NCBI GenBank assembly: GCA_005406025.1
Contig: BGZK01001018.1
Location: 124,001 to 188,000 of the forward strand
Length of the DNA stretch: 64,000 nucleotides
Source: Eumeta japonica
Lineage: Eukaryota > Arthropoda > Insecta > Lepidoptera > Psychidae
Direction: 5' to 3'
Shown here: positions 23,558-38,300 of the stretch, in pieces
Numbering within the stretch: the stretch's first letter is position 1
Layout of the letters: the number at the start of each line of letters is the position of its first letter
Made by a program: the position numbers and the translations under genes
The notes under the pieces: generated by a model
Told to the model about the DNA's origin: nothing
What the model saw: only the letters and a program-made list of their open reading frames with translations
The model's database searches: none

Positions 23558-24784
23558 CTGCCGCGTTAATAATATTCGTTGTAAACACATTACTATTTTA
23601 CAACAATTTCGCTATCTAAAGCTGCTTTTTATTTTACAATAATATTTATATAATTAGAAGAGATTTTTTTAAATAACAACTCGGTCGCCTTCCAGCAATG
23701 TTGATTGAGTAATATTTTTTCCGATTTTATTTATTATGGAATCTAATAAAATCATAATTATCGTTTCAAAATTACTTGTATATTCTGGTAAATACTATAG
23801 AGGTATCGAAATTTGTATTCTGTTACGATTTATTTCAGCTAACGTTTGTCTTAATCGGGACATTATATTACATATGAGTGGCAGGTACTATCGATGCAGT
23901 AATGTTTTATAGTTTTTTTTAATCGGAATGTACGTTTTAGCTTCTGGGGCTCGCGTGGGTTGACGGAACTGTGAAAATAAATATATTTATATATGCTTTA
24001 CATATAGTTAGGTACTACGGAGTGTTGTTTTGGGTTTTCAATTTGGTCTAATTTTTGTACGTTACACGTTTGCACTACAGTAATTTCGGTTTGTTGAGAG
24101 TTTTTTTACTCGAAAAATATAGTTATTGAATGGTTTTATTTCAACTAACCATGCCCAGGAATGCCTACAAAATTTAGACAGGATAACAGCATTATATTTT
24201 ATGGAACGAGTCAACAGTATGTAAGTTTTTTCTGTTTTCCGTTTGAAGGCATTGTGATGCAAAAGAAAATCGGTAAATATGCAGTTAATTAGAAACTGGC
24301 AAATCTACTATACAAAGTGAAGTGTATTCCCTGTTTCGTGCATTACAATAAATATAATTATGTAACTTTGTTAGTAGTTTGGTCGCACAGGTAATGCTAA
24401 TCTGCCGCAGCTTGGCGCGCGATCGGACTACAGTTATCGTTTTATTGTCCTAACTTTAAATTCTTAATTTTAGGCCCACGTTAAACTGGTCGACTATTTA
24501 CAAGTGATGTTTTTACACCGGCGACAAGGACGTAACGCGTGTAGTGTACATAATATCTAGCTAGCGACCGGAGGCGATCGACTCGTAAAGGCAACAAAGT
24601 CAGGCCTTCTTTAAGACTGCTTGGATTGTTTTCGAATTTAATCTTTACTTTCATCTACCCATCGCTTTTGGAAATTTCCTAAATTGACACTTTAATACAT
24701 TTTTTTTTTCTCTAGGTATCTCGTCTGTATTGGAACAAAAATCGATGGATGTATAACGAAAGTTGACTTTCCACTTTTTATTAG

Positions 24785-24917
24785 TTAGGGCTTGTTCGGA
24801 ATCCGTGTAGCATCATAGCATCGTTCAGTTTCCACGAGCAATTCCTTCTGTATGTGGCCCCGCTGCCCGCACGAGCCGCGCGCCTCCTTAATGTACATGC
24901 CGTGAGAATATGTTAAC
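24785..24917 (-). CDS. candidate alternative C-terminal exon of the protogenin-like receptor
   Basis: The acceptor is gtccag (24918-24923) and the exon stays open for 43 codons (starting LTYSHGMYIKEARGSCGQRG, ending RIPNKP) to a TAA at 24785-24787. An AATAAA follows at once on the - strand (24782-24777). It enters needing one base. That fits a donor hidden at the receptor's stop codon (AATGG|GTGAAT at 26149/26148), in which case the stop would be spliced out and the tail extended. The composition is coding-like. The acceptor tract is only moderate. Confidence 0.4.
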
Positions 24918-26002
24918 CTGGACGATCGAGTCAATACTTTCCTAAAACCTAAAAAAACTTACACGGTAAAGCTAACATCTAAATTTGAACTTAACAATGT
25001 TAGTAAATAAACCCGTATCGTGATAATCTTCTTAAATGTAAGTGATTATTTTTTAAATTAGATAAATCATTATAACATTTCAAACGTTATGTATAATTTC
25101 TAGGTTTCATAACTAATTAAAACCGTAAAGTTGTGTATCTCCTGGAAAAGACTATTATATGTTACACATTGTGTGTGTCCATGCCGACATATGATCGCAG
25201 TGCGTGTTGTCGCTCTTATATCAGTCAACTTAGAACAGGATTGAATTGGCGGCGTAATATTAGTACTAAAATAGGGTTACCTCCAGAAATCTAGGTCAAT
25301 CAAGAATTCGATTGTCGTGGTCGTACGCAGGTATGAAATCTAAAAACGACTATATATTGACTACGTCTTCATATCTTTTTTTTTATTTTAATATATATGT
25401 CTCTTCAAAAAATTGTTTCACAATACATAATTAAAATTAACATTTTTAAACACAATATAAATTTAATTTTAGTTTTCAAAAGTCGGAGCTTTTTTAATGT
25501 GGCAAAATTTGTCAATATGAATCTAGATTATAATGACAATTATTGAATTAAAAAGCTCGTGCTGTTTGTATGCACATCAGACGGCCTATACAACAGATTA
25601 TTGATTTTTGACTGAGTTGATCGTTCGCGATTGTTAAACATGATGCATTTATTTCAGACGTGGCTAATATATAGACATTTTTAAGCGTATTACGTACGCC
25701 CGCAATCAGCTCGAAAAAAACTTCAGCAAACCTAATCAAAGCATGGGTGGAATTTGTCAGTCGCGATGCTCGCATCGATTGGCTACTTAACTTTATGTGA
25801 CTGTGACGCCGCAACTAGCGATCACTGACAGTCGTCACCACATAAATTACTTAAATGCTTTCTTTTTGGTAAACGAATTTAAACCTGAACTATTTATTAC
25901 CAATAAATTTGGATTTATTGGTAAACTAATTTAAATCACTTATAGGATAAAATCTGGTAGTTCATAACTTATATGGTATTTGAATCTGACAGGTAGATGT
26001 GA

Positions 26003-26008
26003 TTTATT
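26003..26008 (-). other. possible polyadenylation signal AATAAA of the receptor gene
   Basis: The first AATAAA on the - strand downstream of the receptor stop, about 140 bases after it. GC-rich 3' UTR sequence ends just before it. Confidence 0.5.
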
Positions 26009-26145
26009 TAGTAGCGCCACACAATCCTGTTCTGAGTTGCAACGCCGGGTGTATTCACCCTGCGGGTGCGAGGGGCCTTGAGGTGTGGCGCGGGGTGTGG
26101 TGTAGTGATGCCGCAGGGTCCTCCTACCCTGCCCTCCCTGTCTAT

Positions 26146-26364
26146 TCACCCATTGGGCTGTAAAGTGGGCGTAGGGGAGTCTCCCAACTCCGAATTCATA
26201 TTGTCGTCCGGCAGCTTTCCGTAGGGTTCCGGAGGCCGAGATGTGTCCATCAGCGTCGCCAAGGGCGGTGTATGGGGTTCCTCCATATCCCGACGAGAAA
26301 AGTCGAAAGCGTCGAAATTAGGCCTCCTTTGCTTCTTGAGTTTACCGTTCGGTGTTTTTGATAG
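26146..26364 (-). CDS. receptor terminal exon visible (tail with stop)
   Basis: The acceptor is gctgttacag-like (ttacag). It has 72 codons and TGA at 26146-26148. It reads LSKTPNGKLKKQRRPNFDAF, DFSRRDMEEPHTPPL and then SPTPTLQPNG. HTPPL and SPTP are proline-directed phosphorylation-like sites. A GTGAAT donor overlaps the stop, so an extended form is possible. Confidence 0.85.
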   Translation of the reverse strand, partial: LSKTPNGKLKKQRRPNFDAFDFSRRDMEEPHTPPLATLMDTSRPPEPYGKLPDDNMNSELGDSPTPTLQPNG

Positions 26365-29300
26365 CTGTAATTTAAGTTAGACAATGAAAATCAATGAAGT
26401 GTAAAAAATCGCATTATCTCATACACTGTTCTCAATAGTCCTAAAAACTCTTATCAGAAGTCTTATATAAGTTTATATTATATGTGCGCACTCTGTAATC
26501 AGTAATATTTGAAGTAAAGTGATGTGAATTGATAATAAAGAATGATTTATTAAATTTAACTCAATAATTGGAATTATCGAAACCTACTTTCAACATTCCA
26601 TCGATTGAGAATTTGACGTTAACTTTTAACTAAAATACATAACGAATAATGTTCATCAAAAGTAAACAATCTTAATTATGCTCTCATAATTTCCATTAGA
26701 AATAAGCAATAATTGTCCTCGTGTAAAGTCAACCAGAGTTCTTTCAGGACCTAACACAATTGTGTTCCTTTTATTAAAATGTCACGTTTATCGCCAAAGT
26801 CAATTTTATTATGTTAGCGCTAGATCGTAATTTTTTCCAATGAGAATTACCCATAGTCAAAATTGAGTCTTATATCCACGTATGTGTTCCCACAATCACA
26901 CTGTTCGTTTGCCCACTACAAAAAATATTGTGACTAAGATAGCATTAAATAGCAATAGCTTCTCTTTCTGCGGATACGATATAGCAATGCAGGTCAAGAG
27001 AATAATAAATATAATAACAATAAGTATAATGAACGCACAGCGGGGTTCTCGGTGATGCGCACGTGCCCATTCAGGAGCGGCTCGCCCGCACCGCGCGCCC
27101 CGCCGTTGGCTGCGCCGGCGCCACCGTCGCCGCTGCCCATGCCTTGCCGCTGTAAACCATTTTATTTAAATAATGTAAATTTACTAGTAGCGATCCGAAT
27201 TTTCTCCAAATTAACGGCCAGATTACTAATCAGTTCACTTAATATATTTAAAAATTAAGAACTATTTTTAAATGTATTAGTTTATAACACTAAATGCATT
27301 AGTGTTAAACTAGGTAATCGATTACGGTCATAACTACACATATTTATTTAATAACTTAAGTTCATATTTCAAATACTGAAAAATATTTTTGGGAAAAAAA
27401 CAGTCGGTACAGGTTTTATTAATTTAGCTTCTTTATAAAAAATAGACTTTTCTGACTAGTCTAATGATTTTGAACTATAATATTCGATTTGAAATAGTCT
27501 GACTTCACATACTACCAGTATTTCACGGTATTTCTCTATAGTACTTAGCCAAAACTTATCTATGCATACTACATATCATTCCTTTAGCTATTTTGTGGAA
27601 TTAAAGAAATTCTAAAATCGATCCTGCAGCTTACGTGCAATTCTTTAAGCGAAACACAAAATCATTTAATTTTAATATTCAGTAAAGATATTTTCTCATT
27701 ATAATATTAGGAAGTGTAAATTCAGAATAATTATCGTTGTTATATTAAAGGAGAGGATGATTTGGAAAAGCAATATTTAATGTCGTATTTTCGTTATAAT
27801 TCAGGTACAAAAATATTTTTATTTCGTAGCTCATACTCACGTCTTGAAATAGGCATCTATAACACAGACGTCACTGATTTATGTAAAAACATAATTAATC
27901 TTCTTAAAAAGTAAGATATTTAATGGAGTGTATATCATTTTAAATCGTACTGAACAACTTGCATCGGCTCTTATAGTATTTTTTATCGATATGTAATAAA
28001 TATATACGGTATATAAAACAACGAGAGTTGAATGTGTTCTGGGATTTGTTCTCAAATAATTAAACTACTAATTATATTTCTAACAAAAGTCGAGGTGAAT
28101 CAAATGCTTGATACACATTTTTGGAACTACATTAAGACGCATTTTTATATTATCGTAATATTTTTTTAACACTCTAAACTCGTAGAGGTGTCTAACTGTA
28201 CGTATTCCCAGAGAGTTGCACGGACTATAAACGTAATTTTCCTAAGTAATGTCAATATCAAATGTAAATTTAAAGGTAAATACTTTTACAAACGTAATTC
28301 TTCTACTTCAACAACATAGAGTACATAAGGAACTTACTTTCATTTCAGAGCCGTCTTCGATGCTATCGTTGGTCGATGTCGCGCGTCTGTAATTTACAAA
28401 AGTTTCGTCACCACAAAAGAATTCTATTTAGATAAAGAATGTCGCGTCAGGTTTTAATCCACGTTTCTCTAGTGCGGATCGGGTGCTGTTAACACCATGG
28501 TCACCGACGTGCCGCTCGTCAAAACACGGAACAAGTGGTTAAAGCAAAACTGATGAATACAAAACCTGTGGAAATTTTGGAATAGTGCAGCTCTCATCTA
28601 CATTATTTACTATTTTCAAAATAATTTTTATATTAAATAATTGTTTGATATCAACAATAAGTTTATTGATTGTATATAATTAAAAAAAAAAATAACTGAA
28701 AAATATTATATTGAAAAATAATAAAATATTAATGTTTCATTTTATTTTAACAGGTGATATGTATTTGTTATTACTTACTTTACTTAAAAAAATAATTAAC
28801 TTTTTATTCAACCTTGTAAATAAACGAAACGTATTAATTGTAATGCAAGTATTATCTTATCAGTTAGTCAGTACTAAGGCGTATAAAATACTCCTTAACA
28901 AATTCGCCACTGTATTGTAAACGAAAAGACTTTATTGTTTAATTATAATGTACAATAAAAACTAACCTGTGCGTGGTACGATGTCTCTTCCGGCGGCGGC
29001 GCCACATACACAGCGCACCCGCGCCCGCGCATACCGCACATATCACCACGCCCATCGACACCCCTGAAACGTAAACAAAATCATCACATCGACATCCCAC
29101 CTCCAAACAACATATATTAATTGCGTTAAAACTTGGGTAGATCATATAAGCACATTAAAAAATACACCCTTAGGAAATTAAAGACATTCCTAATTTAGTT
29201 CAATTGGCTGCTGGTTTTTTAAATTTTTAGTTCATATGTTTTTCTTTCATTAACCAAATTATTTTTGTATTATTATCGTTATTAAATAAATTTGAATAAT

Positions 29301-32300
29301 TCTACTCTTTTTATTTTCTGCGACCACCTTATTTAGACATATAATAACATCTACGAATAAAATTAACTTCATGTAAATATTATACCATTCATAATTCATG
29401 AGTCTTCATAAAGTACCTAAATATCATAAGTCAAAATAAAGTTCAGTTGTTTGAGGCGCTTCCCTTTAAACTTCATACGGCCATTTTATGAATTAACAGC
29501 AAGTAAATTCTGTACACTTAAAACCACTCAGTCGATACCGCTATCACATCGTCAGGGTGAGATGTGACCGCCGCAGTCCCTCGGTTTACGTAATTTCGAT
29601 GTCATAACAATTTTGACTGAGTGGTTTAAAGTTTTCAGAATTGACCCACAGATTGCTTTCCATCAATGCACAATACGAACCACTTAAGAGTTATTATAAA
29701 CCACTCGCCTAAAGTGCGATTAGGAAGCATTGCTCCAGAATATTATCTTCTTGGTTGTTCTTCGCAAAAAAAGTGACATAACAAAGGTGTACAGAACGAA
29801 AGTATACAAATAATATAATGATGACAATTAAATTGCTATAATTTTATTTCGATAGTTTCTAAGAGAATTCCTGTTTTCGCTTTTTAATACGAGAAAACAG
29901 AAATTTTTTTAGATACCGTACAGTTAAAACCGTGGTTTGCTAAAAATTTACATTCATTTCCAATATAGATTAATTGAATAATATACATGCGTGCGTGTTT
30001 GCGCGCACATGCGTGGGTACGCTAAGTCATAAAATAAATATTTCCAAACGAGGCCTCAATGATTTGTCATTAAAACTATAATAAATCAAAAACAAATAGT
30101 AACCTAAGAGCATGGCGCGGTGCATGCGCGTTGGCGGCGGCGGTACGTTGAGCATGTGCGTTTCGCGCGCATCTCCCAGCGGCGACACCACCACGTAAGT
30201 CCACGCTCCGTCCGGCACGTTCGTCACCTGCCGCCGATTTTGTAATATACGGTTACCGTGAAAAAAGTACGTTTATAAAAGGCTTAAAAAAATAAAAATT
30301 TAATAATGTGGCAATATTTTTGCGTGCGATGTAATACGAAAGACATTAGTGGACAAGTACTGATACATTTGCAAATCAAAATGACGTGAGTACAATAACA
30401 CATTATCAAGTTTGTCTGTATAAGTTCTTCCCTAGATATTCCTAAGCATAACGTTATGTTCTTCGCTAGACATAACGATTAAAAACTATTTTTATAAATG
30501 TTACTTTATAGCACCATCTTGTGGAATTATGAAGTAATTGCATTTATCGCTATGTTGTTGGATGTAGCGCCTAGGTATTAGTAAGCTTAAAGTTCTCAAT
30601 AACAGATGACACTACATACATTAGTAACAAGAAATCAGGTAGCAGGTAAATCTTGCATATTATATAGTCTATTAGCATCCGCCCGCGGTCCCAACCACGT
30701 GTAGCGATTCTAATCCCAATCTTGCTCACGATGCCAATTCGTCTCACTCTTGATTGCGATAACGGTCCCGCTTTTGTTTCCGAACTCGGTCTAGATTTAA
30801 ATAAATTAGGTTCCAATTCTGGCCCCGCTCGCGATCCTAGTCCCGCAATCTAATCTGATTTCGGTGTTGTATTCATTACGGTTCCAGTCCCTCTATTAAT
30901 TTTAATTTTAGTCCCACATCGATTTAGACCTTGATCCCGTTCTCGATTTCGATAATTTCCGGTCTCGAATCTCGATTTTGTTCCCCGTGCCACTTACGAT
31001 TTAGACTCCTTTACCTGTCACGGTTCACTTTGGACGAAACCCGTGAAAATGCTAGTCTCAAAATAAAATTTAGGCAATATTATAACTATCTGTTGTATCC
31101 ACAAATAAAACTGAATTTAGTTATTTTAAACTCAGGATTTTATTAATACAAAATAAAACAAACAAAATTATACATTACACATATACATATATATACATAA
31201 AAAAATATACATATATATAATTATGTACCTACAATTTTCTTCTTCCTTTAATCTCTACCAGACGCGAATCGGGGGGAAAGGCAATGAGTGCATTAGCCTC
31301 CCTGACTGTTTGGTCTATACGCATTGAAAGATAACTTATGATACAAAAATGTCCGCTCCCCAAATAAAATTCTGGACCCGCGCCTTATCTATACATATAA
31401 TAATAATATATTTACAAACATAACAAGAATAAAAACTTCAACCAACTTAATAATACCCTACTTATTATAGCTACTCTTATGTAATAATGAAATAATCATG
31501 ATAAATACAAGATTTAGTAAAACACTATAAAACAAACGAAATTTATATGTAAAGGTTTTTGGTAAGTATAATAATTTAATTTGACATAAGTACAAGGTGT
31601 ATAGTTTTTTTTCATTATTAATGTGAAGACACGGCTCGTTCATTATTCTATTGTATGTATAAATATAGATATAGATAACATAACTTTTTTGTTTGTGAAC
31701 CAATTGTAATGAAATAAACATTAAATGTTATTCTTGTCTTAATAGATCAGTGAAAACGGCATTGAAATCGGTTAACCCGTTTCTGAGGTTACCGTGCGCA
31801 AGCGCACAGATAGACAAAAATACTAAAAACTTTATTTTTGACTTTGATAATATTAGTATAGCGTGTATAAATTGTGTTTTTGAAAAATAATACATAATAC
31901 ATACATACGGCTCATTTACGATTTCATTATTATATTATACATATATATTATGTATGAACATAACCAACTTTTGCCATTTTTACATGACGTAAATTTTATT
32001 TGAGTTTATTATAAGTAAACCAAGTTTTTAAAAAATCAACTTTTATTGTAACAACTAATCTATATTAAATTTAAAATAAAAAAAGGTGCGGGTAGCCCCG
32101 CGTCTCTCAAAAGGCTGTATCAAAATTAAATTTTTCGCTCTACCCTCATGCCAAATAGATTAGTGACTTGAATCTCATCGCGCAGTCACACCTCGCCACC
32201 CCGTGTATAAGACGGCCGAGGTATCGTATCTACGTGACCACTAACATGGTAGTTGTAGAGCTGCGCCCTGCTCACGTTCCTCTCCGCCCAGCTTTCGATG

Positions 32301-35300
32301 GGCATGGTGATGTTGTGGGAATAGCGCACGCTGTACATCTTGTCTGCGGGCGCGCCCGAGCTGTCGCTCCATCGTATGCTCAATCCGTCGTCCGTGTAGT
32401 CGTACTTGATGTTCTTGAGGCTTTTAGGCCCCGTCGCCCGACCTATTATGGAGCAAAGTATTAGTGGAAGAGGTATTACAAAACAAAACAACTCACTAAG
32501 AAATGGCGAAAATTTAAAGCAACTTTTAAATAATTCGTAAGCTGCACAATGGATTGTAGGAAAATATTTTTTCCAAATTCCTTTCAAATCTAAACTCCCT
32601 CTCTCACCTGTATTCATCTGTAATAAGAAGATATACAGACAAACATAATCGTGTTCCAGATCTAAACCATCACTATATCGAATTCATAAACAGAAAATTG
32701 TCTACAGATTTATTTATACATACACGCACAATTAACATACTTTACTTGCATTAATACATAATTAAAAATTACCAGTGGTCGGTCGGGTGATGGTCAGCAC
32801 CAGGCTGTACTCAGCGGGCTCGTACGCCATCACTATCACGTACATGCGCTGATTGTCGCCCAGAGGCACCTGGAGAGAAATTCGCAGCAAGAAGCCACCC
32901 AATTGATATAGAAGAATAACTTTCTTCTATGTAAATTTTAAAGATAGAGGATTCAATAAGAACACAATATAAAATGCGCAAGAAAAACTATTCACTCTCA
33001 ATTTTATCGATGTTAAGTAACCTTTAAAGGTTATTTATAATAATTACATATTATATAATTGTACAAAAAATATATTGAAATTATAAACAGAATTTACAAA
33101 AAACTATTTTTTTAATTTTCGTACATCAACGTATGGCTGTTCACAACAGACATCTACACCTGCCTGTATAATTTTATTAGAAACGAATAAGTAGCGGAGT
33201 TGTAAGACTGTGACAGGACGGACGAATGATGGACAAACGGATATGATGACATTATGGGGGTTGCCTTTGGCTACAGAATCACAAAACTGATATTGCAAAG
33301 TTAGTTTGGATTTAACACGTTCGTGTGCGTCAATATTTATTCATAACTACATAATAAAGCGTATGAAAAAATAAAGCGATAAGTAAAATCTTATCTTTCT
33401 TATCAGCCTTTATATACATATTTACAAAACCCTTACATAACTTTCAATTAAATATCGTAAAACAAACATAACGCTACAGTTTTTATATCGTATGATTTTT
33501 AAGAAGCAAACAAGCATACGGGCTATCAGGGTGTAGTTAACCACTGGCGCCAATAGACAACTGCAACCCTATGGGAACCACTAGTCCTTTGTCGGCCTCA
33601 TTAGGAAGTATAACGCTATTTCTGTTCAGAATTTAGTGGCTTTTAAGATATAAGAGAATTCGTTATTTAAATCTACGTTATTTCGAATTTTTCTCAGAAC
33701 GTGCTTTTTATTTTTATCTCGGATAAGAAAATCATACCTATGAAAAAACAGAACGATCAAATATGCACTAGATACTCTATGCACTAGAATATTTCCTTTC
33801 GACACAATCGACTGGACTCGTGAAACGGAAGCGAACTTACGAGGGCGTCGTTGGTGCTGACGTTGAGGGCGCTCCACTCTTGCACGGGCAGCGTCAGCTT
33901 CGGGCTGTAGCGCACGGTGTACAGCTGCGGGCCCAGCTCTGCGCCGGCCGCGCGCCACCACACGCGTACCGACGACGCGTTCACCGGCGTGTAGTGCACC
34001 TCGCTGAAACGCTGCGGATCTGCAAACGTCGTTTTATTAGCTTCTGCCGGCGCCTCCGCCCGAGCAAATAGATAATCACCTGCGTGGGAATAAACTTTGT
34101 TGTCAATGGATTTCCCATTGTTTGAAGCTAAAAAGCAAGAGAATGTAGAGTAAGTAAAAAAATAACACTGTTTAAAAATACAAAGTAACACAGTCAACTG
34201 TCGTTTATAATATCACTAGGTTTTGCCCCCGACACCGTCCGCGTAGACAATTTTTTTTGATAGGGTTTTCATAAAACCCGTCCTCTGTGAGCGTCCACAT
34301 CCCGAAAAGAGAAACTACATCAAAATTCAAGTCAATCGGACCTACAGTTTCGAAGATCTCGTCATGAGTCGGCCAGTGGTATTTCATTTATATATACGTT
34401 ATTATTATTTTATCTATATATAAATAAAATGACACTAAGAACGGTATTCAGTAATTATTTCTTAACAATTAGTGCGCCCGCAGCTCTCACCTGGATGAGC
34501 GCATAATCAATTTCATGTTTTTTTAGATTTTTCTTTCAATCGCGATCTCAATTGCAGGTCTCCTACCAAAGTCCAGCATGAATTAATTACCTTCATTACA
34601 TTTAGAAGTAACATCTGCCACTAGGCTACATGAAATAAGCCTTACGCCAATCGGGCGTAAAGGTTACATGCATTCGTTATACATTTTGGTCTATTGCAGT
34701 CGGTCAATGTGCGTAAGGTAAGTGGGCGCTACGGAATGTAATGCAGACTATGTATTTCTGTTTATAATAATAGTTCCCGATCAACTTCCGGTTTATAAAA
34801 CCAGTCAATTCACTTCTATCTTAGAGGACGATTGCAATCAGCTTACTCTTATGTTTCATTTTGGGTTAGTGTCGACTCTTGAGTTCTACAAATTAAGATC
34901 TTTTATTTTTCTCATTGTTTTATAAATTCTTTTACCTAAATGTCTTAAGTATTATTCATATTTACAGTATGATTTTGTAATTTATGCGCTGTAAAACAAC
35001 TAATATCTTAGAGTTTATTAAGTATTTAAATAAAAAAAATATGCGCTTACTGGAGTCGTGTTCTCAAAACCTTTGCGAATCTTAAGAACAAAAAATCATG
35101 TTTTTCGGTATCTATTTCGTTTAAGTAAACGATATAATTGTGAAAAAGTAAATTAATTGAAATGTTGGCACTTCAATAGTTGTAGTTAGATTATATAAAT
35201 ACTTGAGTGTACTTTGAATAGTATTTCATTTTAATATTAATGAATAGTATAAGCTCAAACCTATTTTCCAGAAGGATAGACAGAGACTATAAACTTCCAC

Positions 35301-38300
35301 ATGGTACAATCGCTGCATTTACTTCATTTCGGATTAATAAATATCAAATATAAGGTGTAATGTACTTTTGCATTCTATGAAATACTAATTTAGCATAGGA
35401 TTTAAGCATCAATTAATCATTAATCCTAATATTTCCAATTGTCATGCGACTCGTACTTATTTATGGATTTAACGATTTTGGAAAAACACCAAATACTAGC
35501 AAGGCGTGATTGATTTCTGTGAATTTTAAAATCTGCTCCGTTTTAGGAGACTTAGTGTATTCGATAGTAATTTAAACTTAAGTTCCAATATCGCACTTCG
35601 CCGCAGTGCTAGGTTTAGATACAAGTGATACACTGCAATCACTTTTGAGTGGGCGAATGCCCCTTACATTATATACGCTAGCAGGATGCAGGCTTTACAA
35701 GTATCACGTTGTCGGTAGTACGAGTGTCGAGAGGGCCGCTCTTGGCGCATCTTCACCTTGACGAAAATGAACATTGTGTCCTTGAAAGGGAAGGAAATGT
35801 TACGGGATATCAAATTGTGGTCAGTAGCGATGTCCGTGTGTTACTTTATCACTGTGATTGTAATTATGTAGCTGATATTAATTATAATTATCAGATTGAC
35901 ACCAGTTTATAAATTATACTGAATATTACATTCCAAAAAATTACCTTCCGATGGTGTGACGATAAGGAACGGCTGACTGAAGGCGCCGCCGGAGCCCATC
36001 GTCATAGCCTGTACTCGAATCTCGTACTCTGTGTTCGGCTGGAGATCTTCTATTGTTGCCGAGTTATTAGAGCTAAATAAAGATATTATTGCTTTTGAAA
36101 AATATAATAACAAAACTGAGACCTTAACATACATAGCACATCCTTCAAACTAGAATGAATATGTACTTCAAAAATCAGTGTAAGGCATAGACATTGATAA
36201 ACATAAACCAAGAACGCAATTCTGACATTCAAATGCAGAAAATATTGGGAACTTCAGGGAAAATTAACACTTTAATATTCCATAAATAACTTTATAATAG
36301 TGAATTTGTTATATGTTCATTTACTTTTTTGTTTAAATATTTCCATGACGTTACAAATCATAGGAAATTGGAAGTTCACGTAAGCATTTTGGTTATTTCG
36401 TTTGTAAAGTTTAAAAATAGGAAGAGAATCTTGAAAAAACTATTAAATAGATTACTTACTGTAGTTGTGATGTATTCAATAGACTGTAATAATCTAGTCA
36501 GTTTACTCTACTTCTTTTCTAGAAATTTTATATGACTCTATGGCTCAGAAATAACCCACGCCGCGATTTTATTTCGTTTGCATTGCTAAATCCATGGAAT
36601 CAGATATATGCCATTTTGAGCTTTACGCAATAAGTTCGAACAGTTTCAATATTTTGAGTCCACTGTTTTGAATCCGTCATTTGTGACTCGTAAATTAATT
36701 TCGGATTAGTAATTACATAAAAACAACATCAACTTTTAACAATTGTTTAGTAGGTACGCGTTCTGCATTTATGTAGTATCCCTTAAAGGCAAAACTGACC
36801 TGAGAGTTTACTCTGACGTTTCTCAAATTGTAATCAAAGAAACTATTAAAACAGTGATAATATTTACGTCTGTTGACAGTTTTCATCCAATCTTCCGCTG
36901 GTTCTGACACAGATGGTGTAGACGTGATGTCCGATCATGTTCTCCTCGGCGTAGCGCCACACGATCAGCGCGCCGCGCGGCCACACGCGCACCACCTCCG
37001 GGACACTCGGTGCGGTGTTACTGTGGCGATTATACAAATAAAATCAATAATTAGTCTCGACCTGCCGATAAATAACGAAATAACATTTATATAAAAATAT
37101 GGATATAATTTGTTTACGAAATTAACCACTGTAGGTTATTGAGTTCGATTGGTTATTTGGTAAATATTAATTTACACGCAGTGCGTTAGACGGACTCGTT
37201 CGTCTCACCCAATGGAGTTAAATTCTGACACATAAGTCTCCCCCCTAAATTAGGGTATCTTAGAACACCTATGTTCAAAATAGTGTTCATCAGGTGGCCT
37301 ATGACCATATGTTGTGTTTAACATACCATCCTGGATCATTTCAGTTTTCTTATTCTATTTACCATGTCGGTTGCACTGATTCTCCTGCAGATTTCTTTAT
37401 TTTGCATATCATGTTACAACATATTCCTTCCATCTCACATTGAGTGGCTCCGAATTTATTTGTGAGATCAACAGCGAGCGACACGCCACCATCGAGGAGG
37501 AAGCAGTGATGTTTACGCCACCACAGCGACGAATCATGGTACAGATGCCACACGTCGCACGCTCCGTAAGATGCACCGGTCAGACTTTCCTCTGTATATG
37601 TCGTTGTCGAAGGCTCTGTATATGTCCAGACCGCTACCCAACCGAGCTGAATCGTTTGTATAAGCTCTTTATCAAAATTGAATATGCTTAATCAATAACT
37701 TTGTCCCGAGTGAATAAATACATCAACACCTTTGAAAGTTCTCAACTATTACTGGAGTGTGTACAATGTGAGTATTCAACATAATTTTCCGTTTTATTCG
37801 TATTCAGTTTTAGATCCACTTTCTTGGGAAGGTTTAAAGTTACCTTATCACCTAATCACCACTGAGGTTTTCTGAAAACCAATATATTCATGTTCTATGC
37901 TTCCGACATTGTACTTTCAGTGTTGAATTAAATGTTTATGAAGGGATATAAGTAGTGGTTATCCACCCAGAAGGTTGACTTTATCAGACAATTATTTTTA
38001 ATGCTTTCATTTTTTTTAGATGTTAATCATATATATGATATTTAATTTTAGTGTACCTCTAGCCGTTCGTTGACCCTGCCGGTTTTTAAGTACCTTGTTG
38101 CTCATTGGACATTATCAAATATTATGAACGATAAAAGCTATTTATAAGTAATTCCTGATTTAAAAGCACTCTTCACAACTTCTCTTAAAAATATATAATC
38201 GATACAATAATCAACTGTAATTCAAATGTTTAGCTGTTACATAATCTATTTTTGATTTTATTTATTTTTTTTATTTATTTTAATACATTATATTTATTAT

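Noticed and set aside
25548..25814. 88-codon - strand ORF
   Set aside because: No recognisable motif; ordinary composition for chance ORFs.
25940..26149. 69-codon - strand ORF just after the receptor stop (QGGQGRRTLRHHYTTP...)
   Set aside because: GC-rich but in a different frame from the receptor tail and without a splice site that would join it. Taken as 3' UTR. A third frame error here cannot be fully excluded.
32168..32464. 98-codon + strand ORF
   Set aside because: Antisense shadow of receptor exon 12; the - strand frame carries the FN3 signature.
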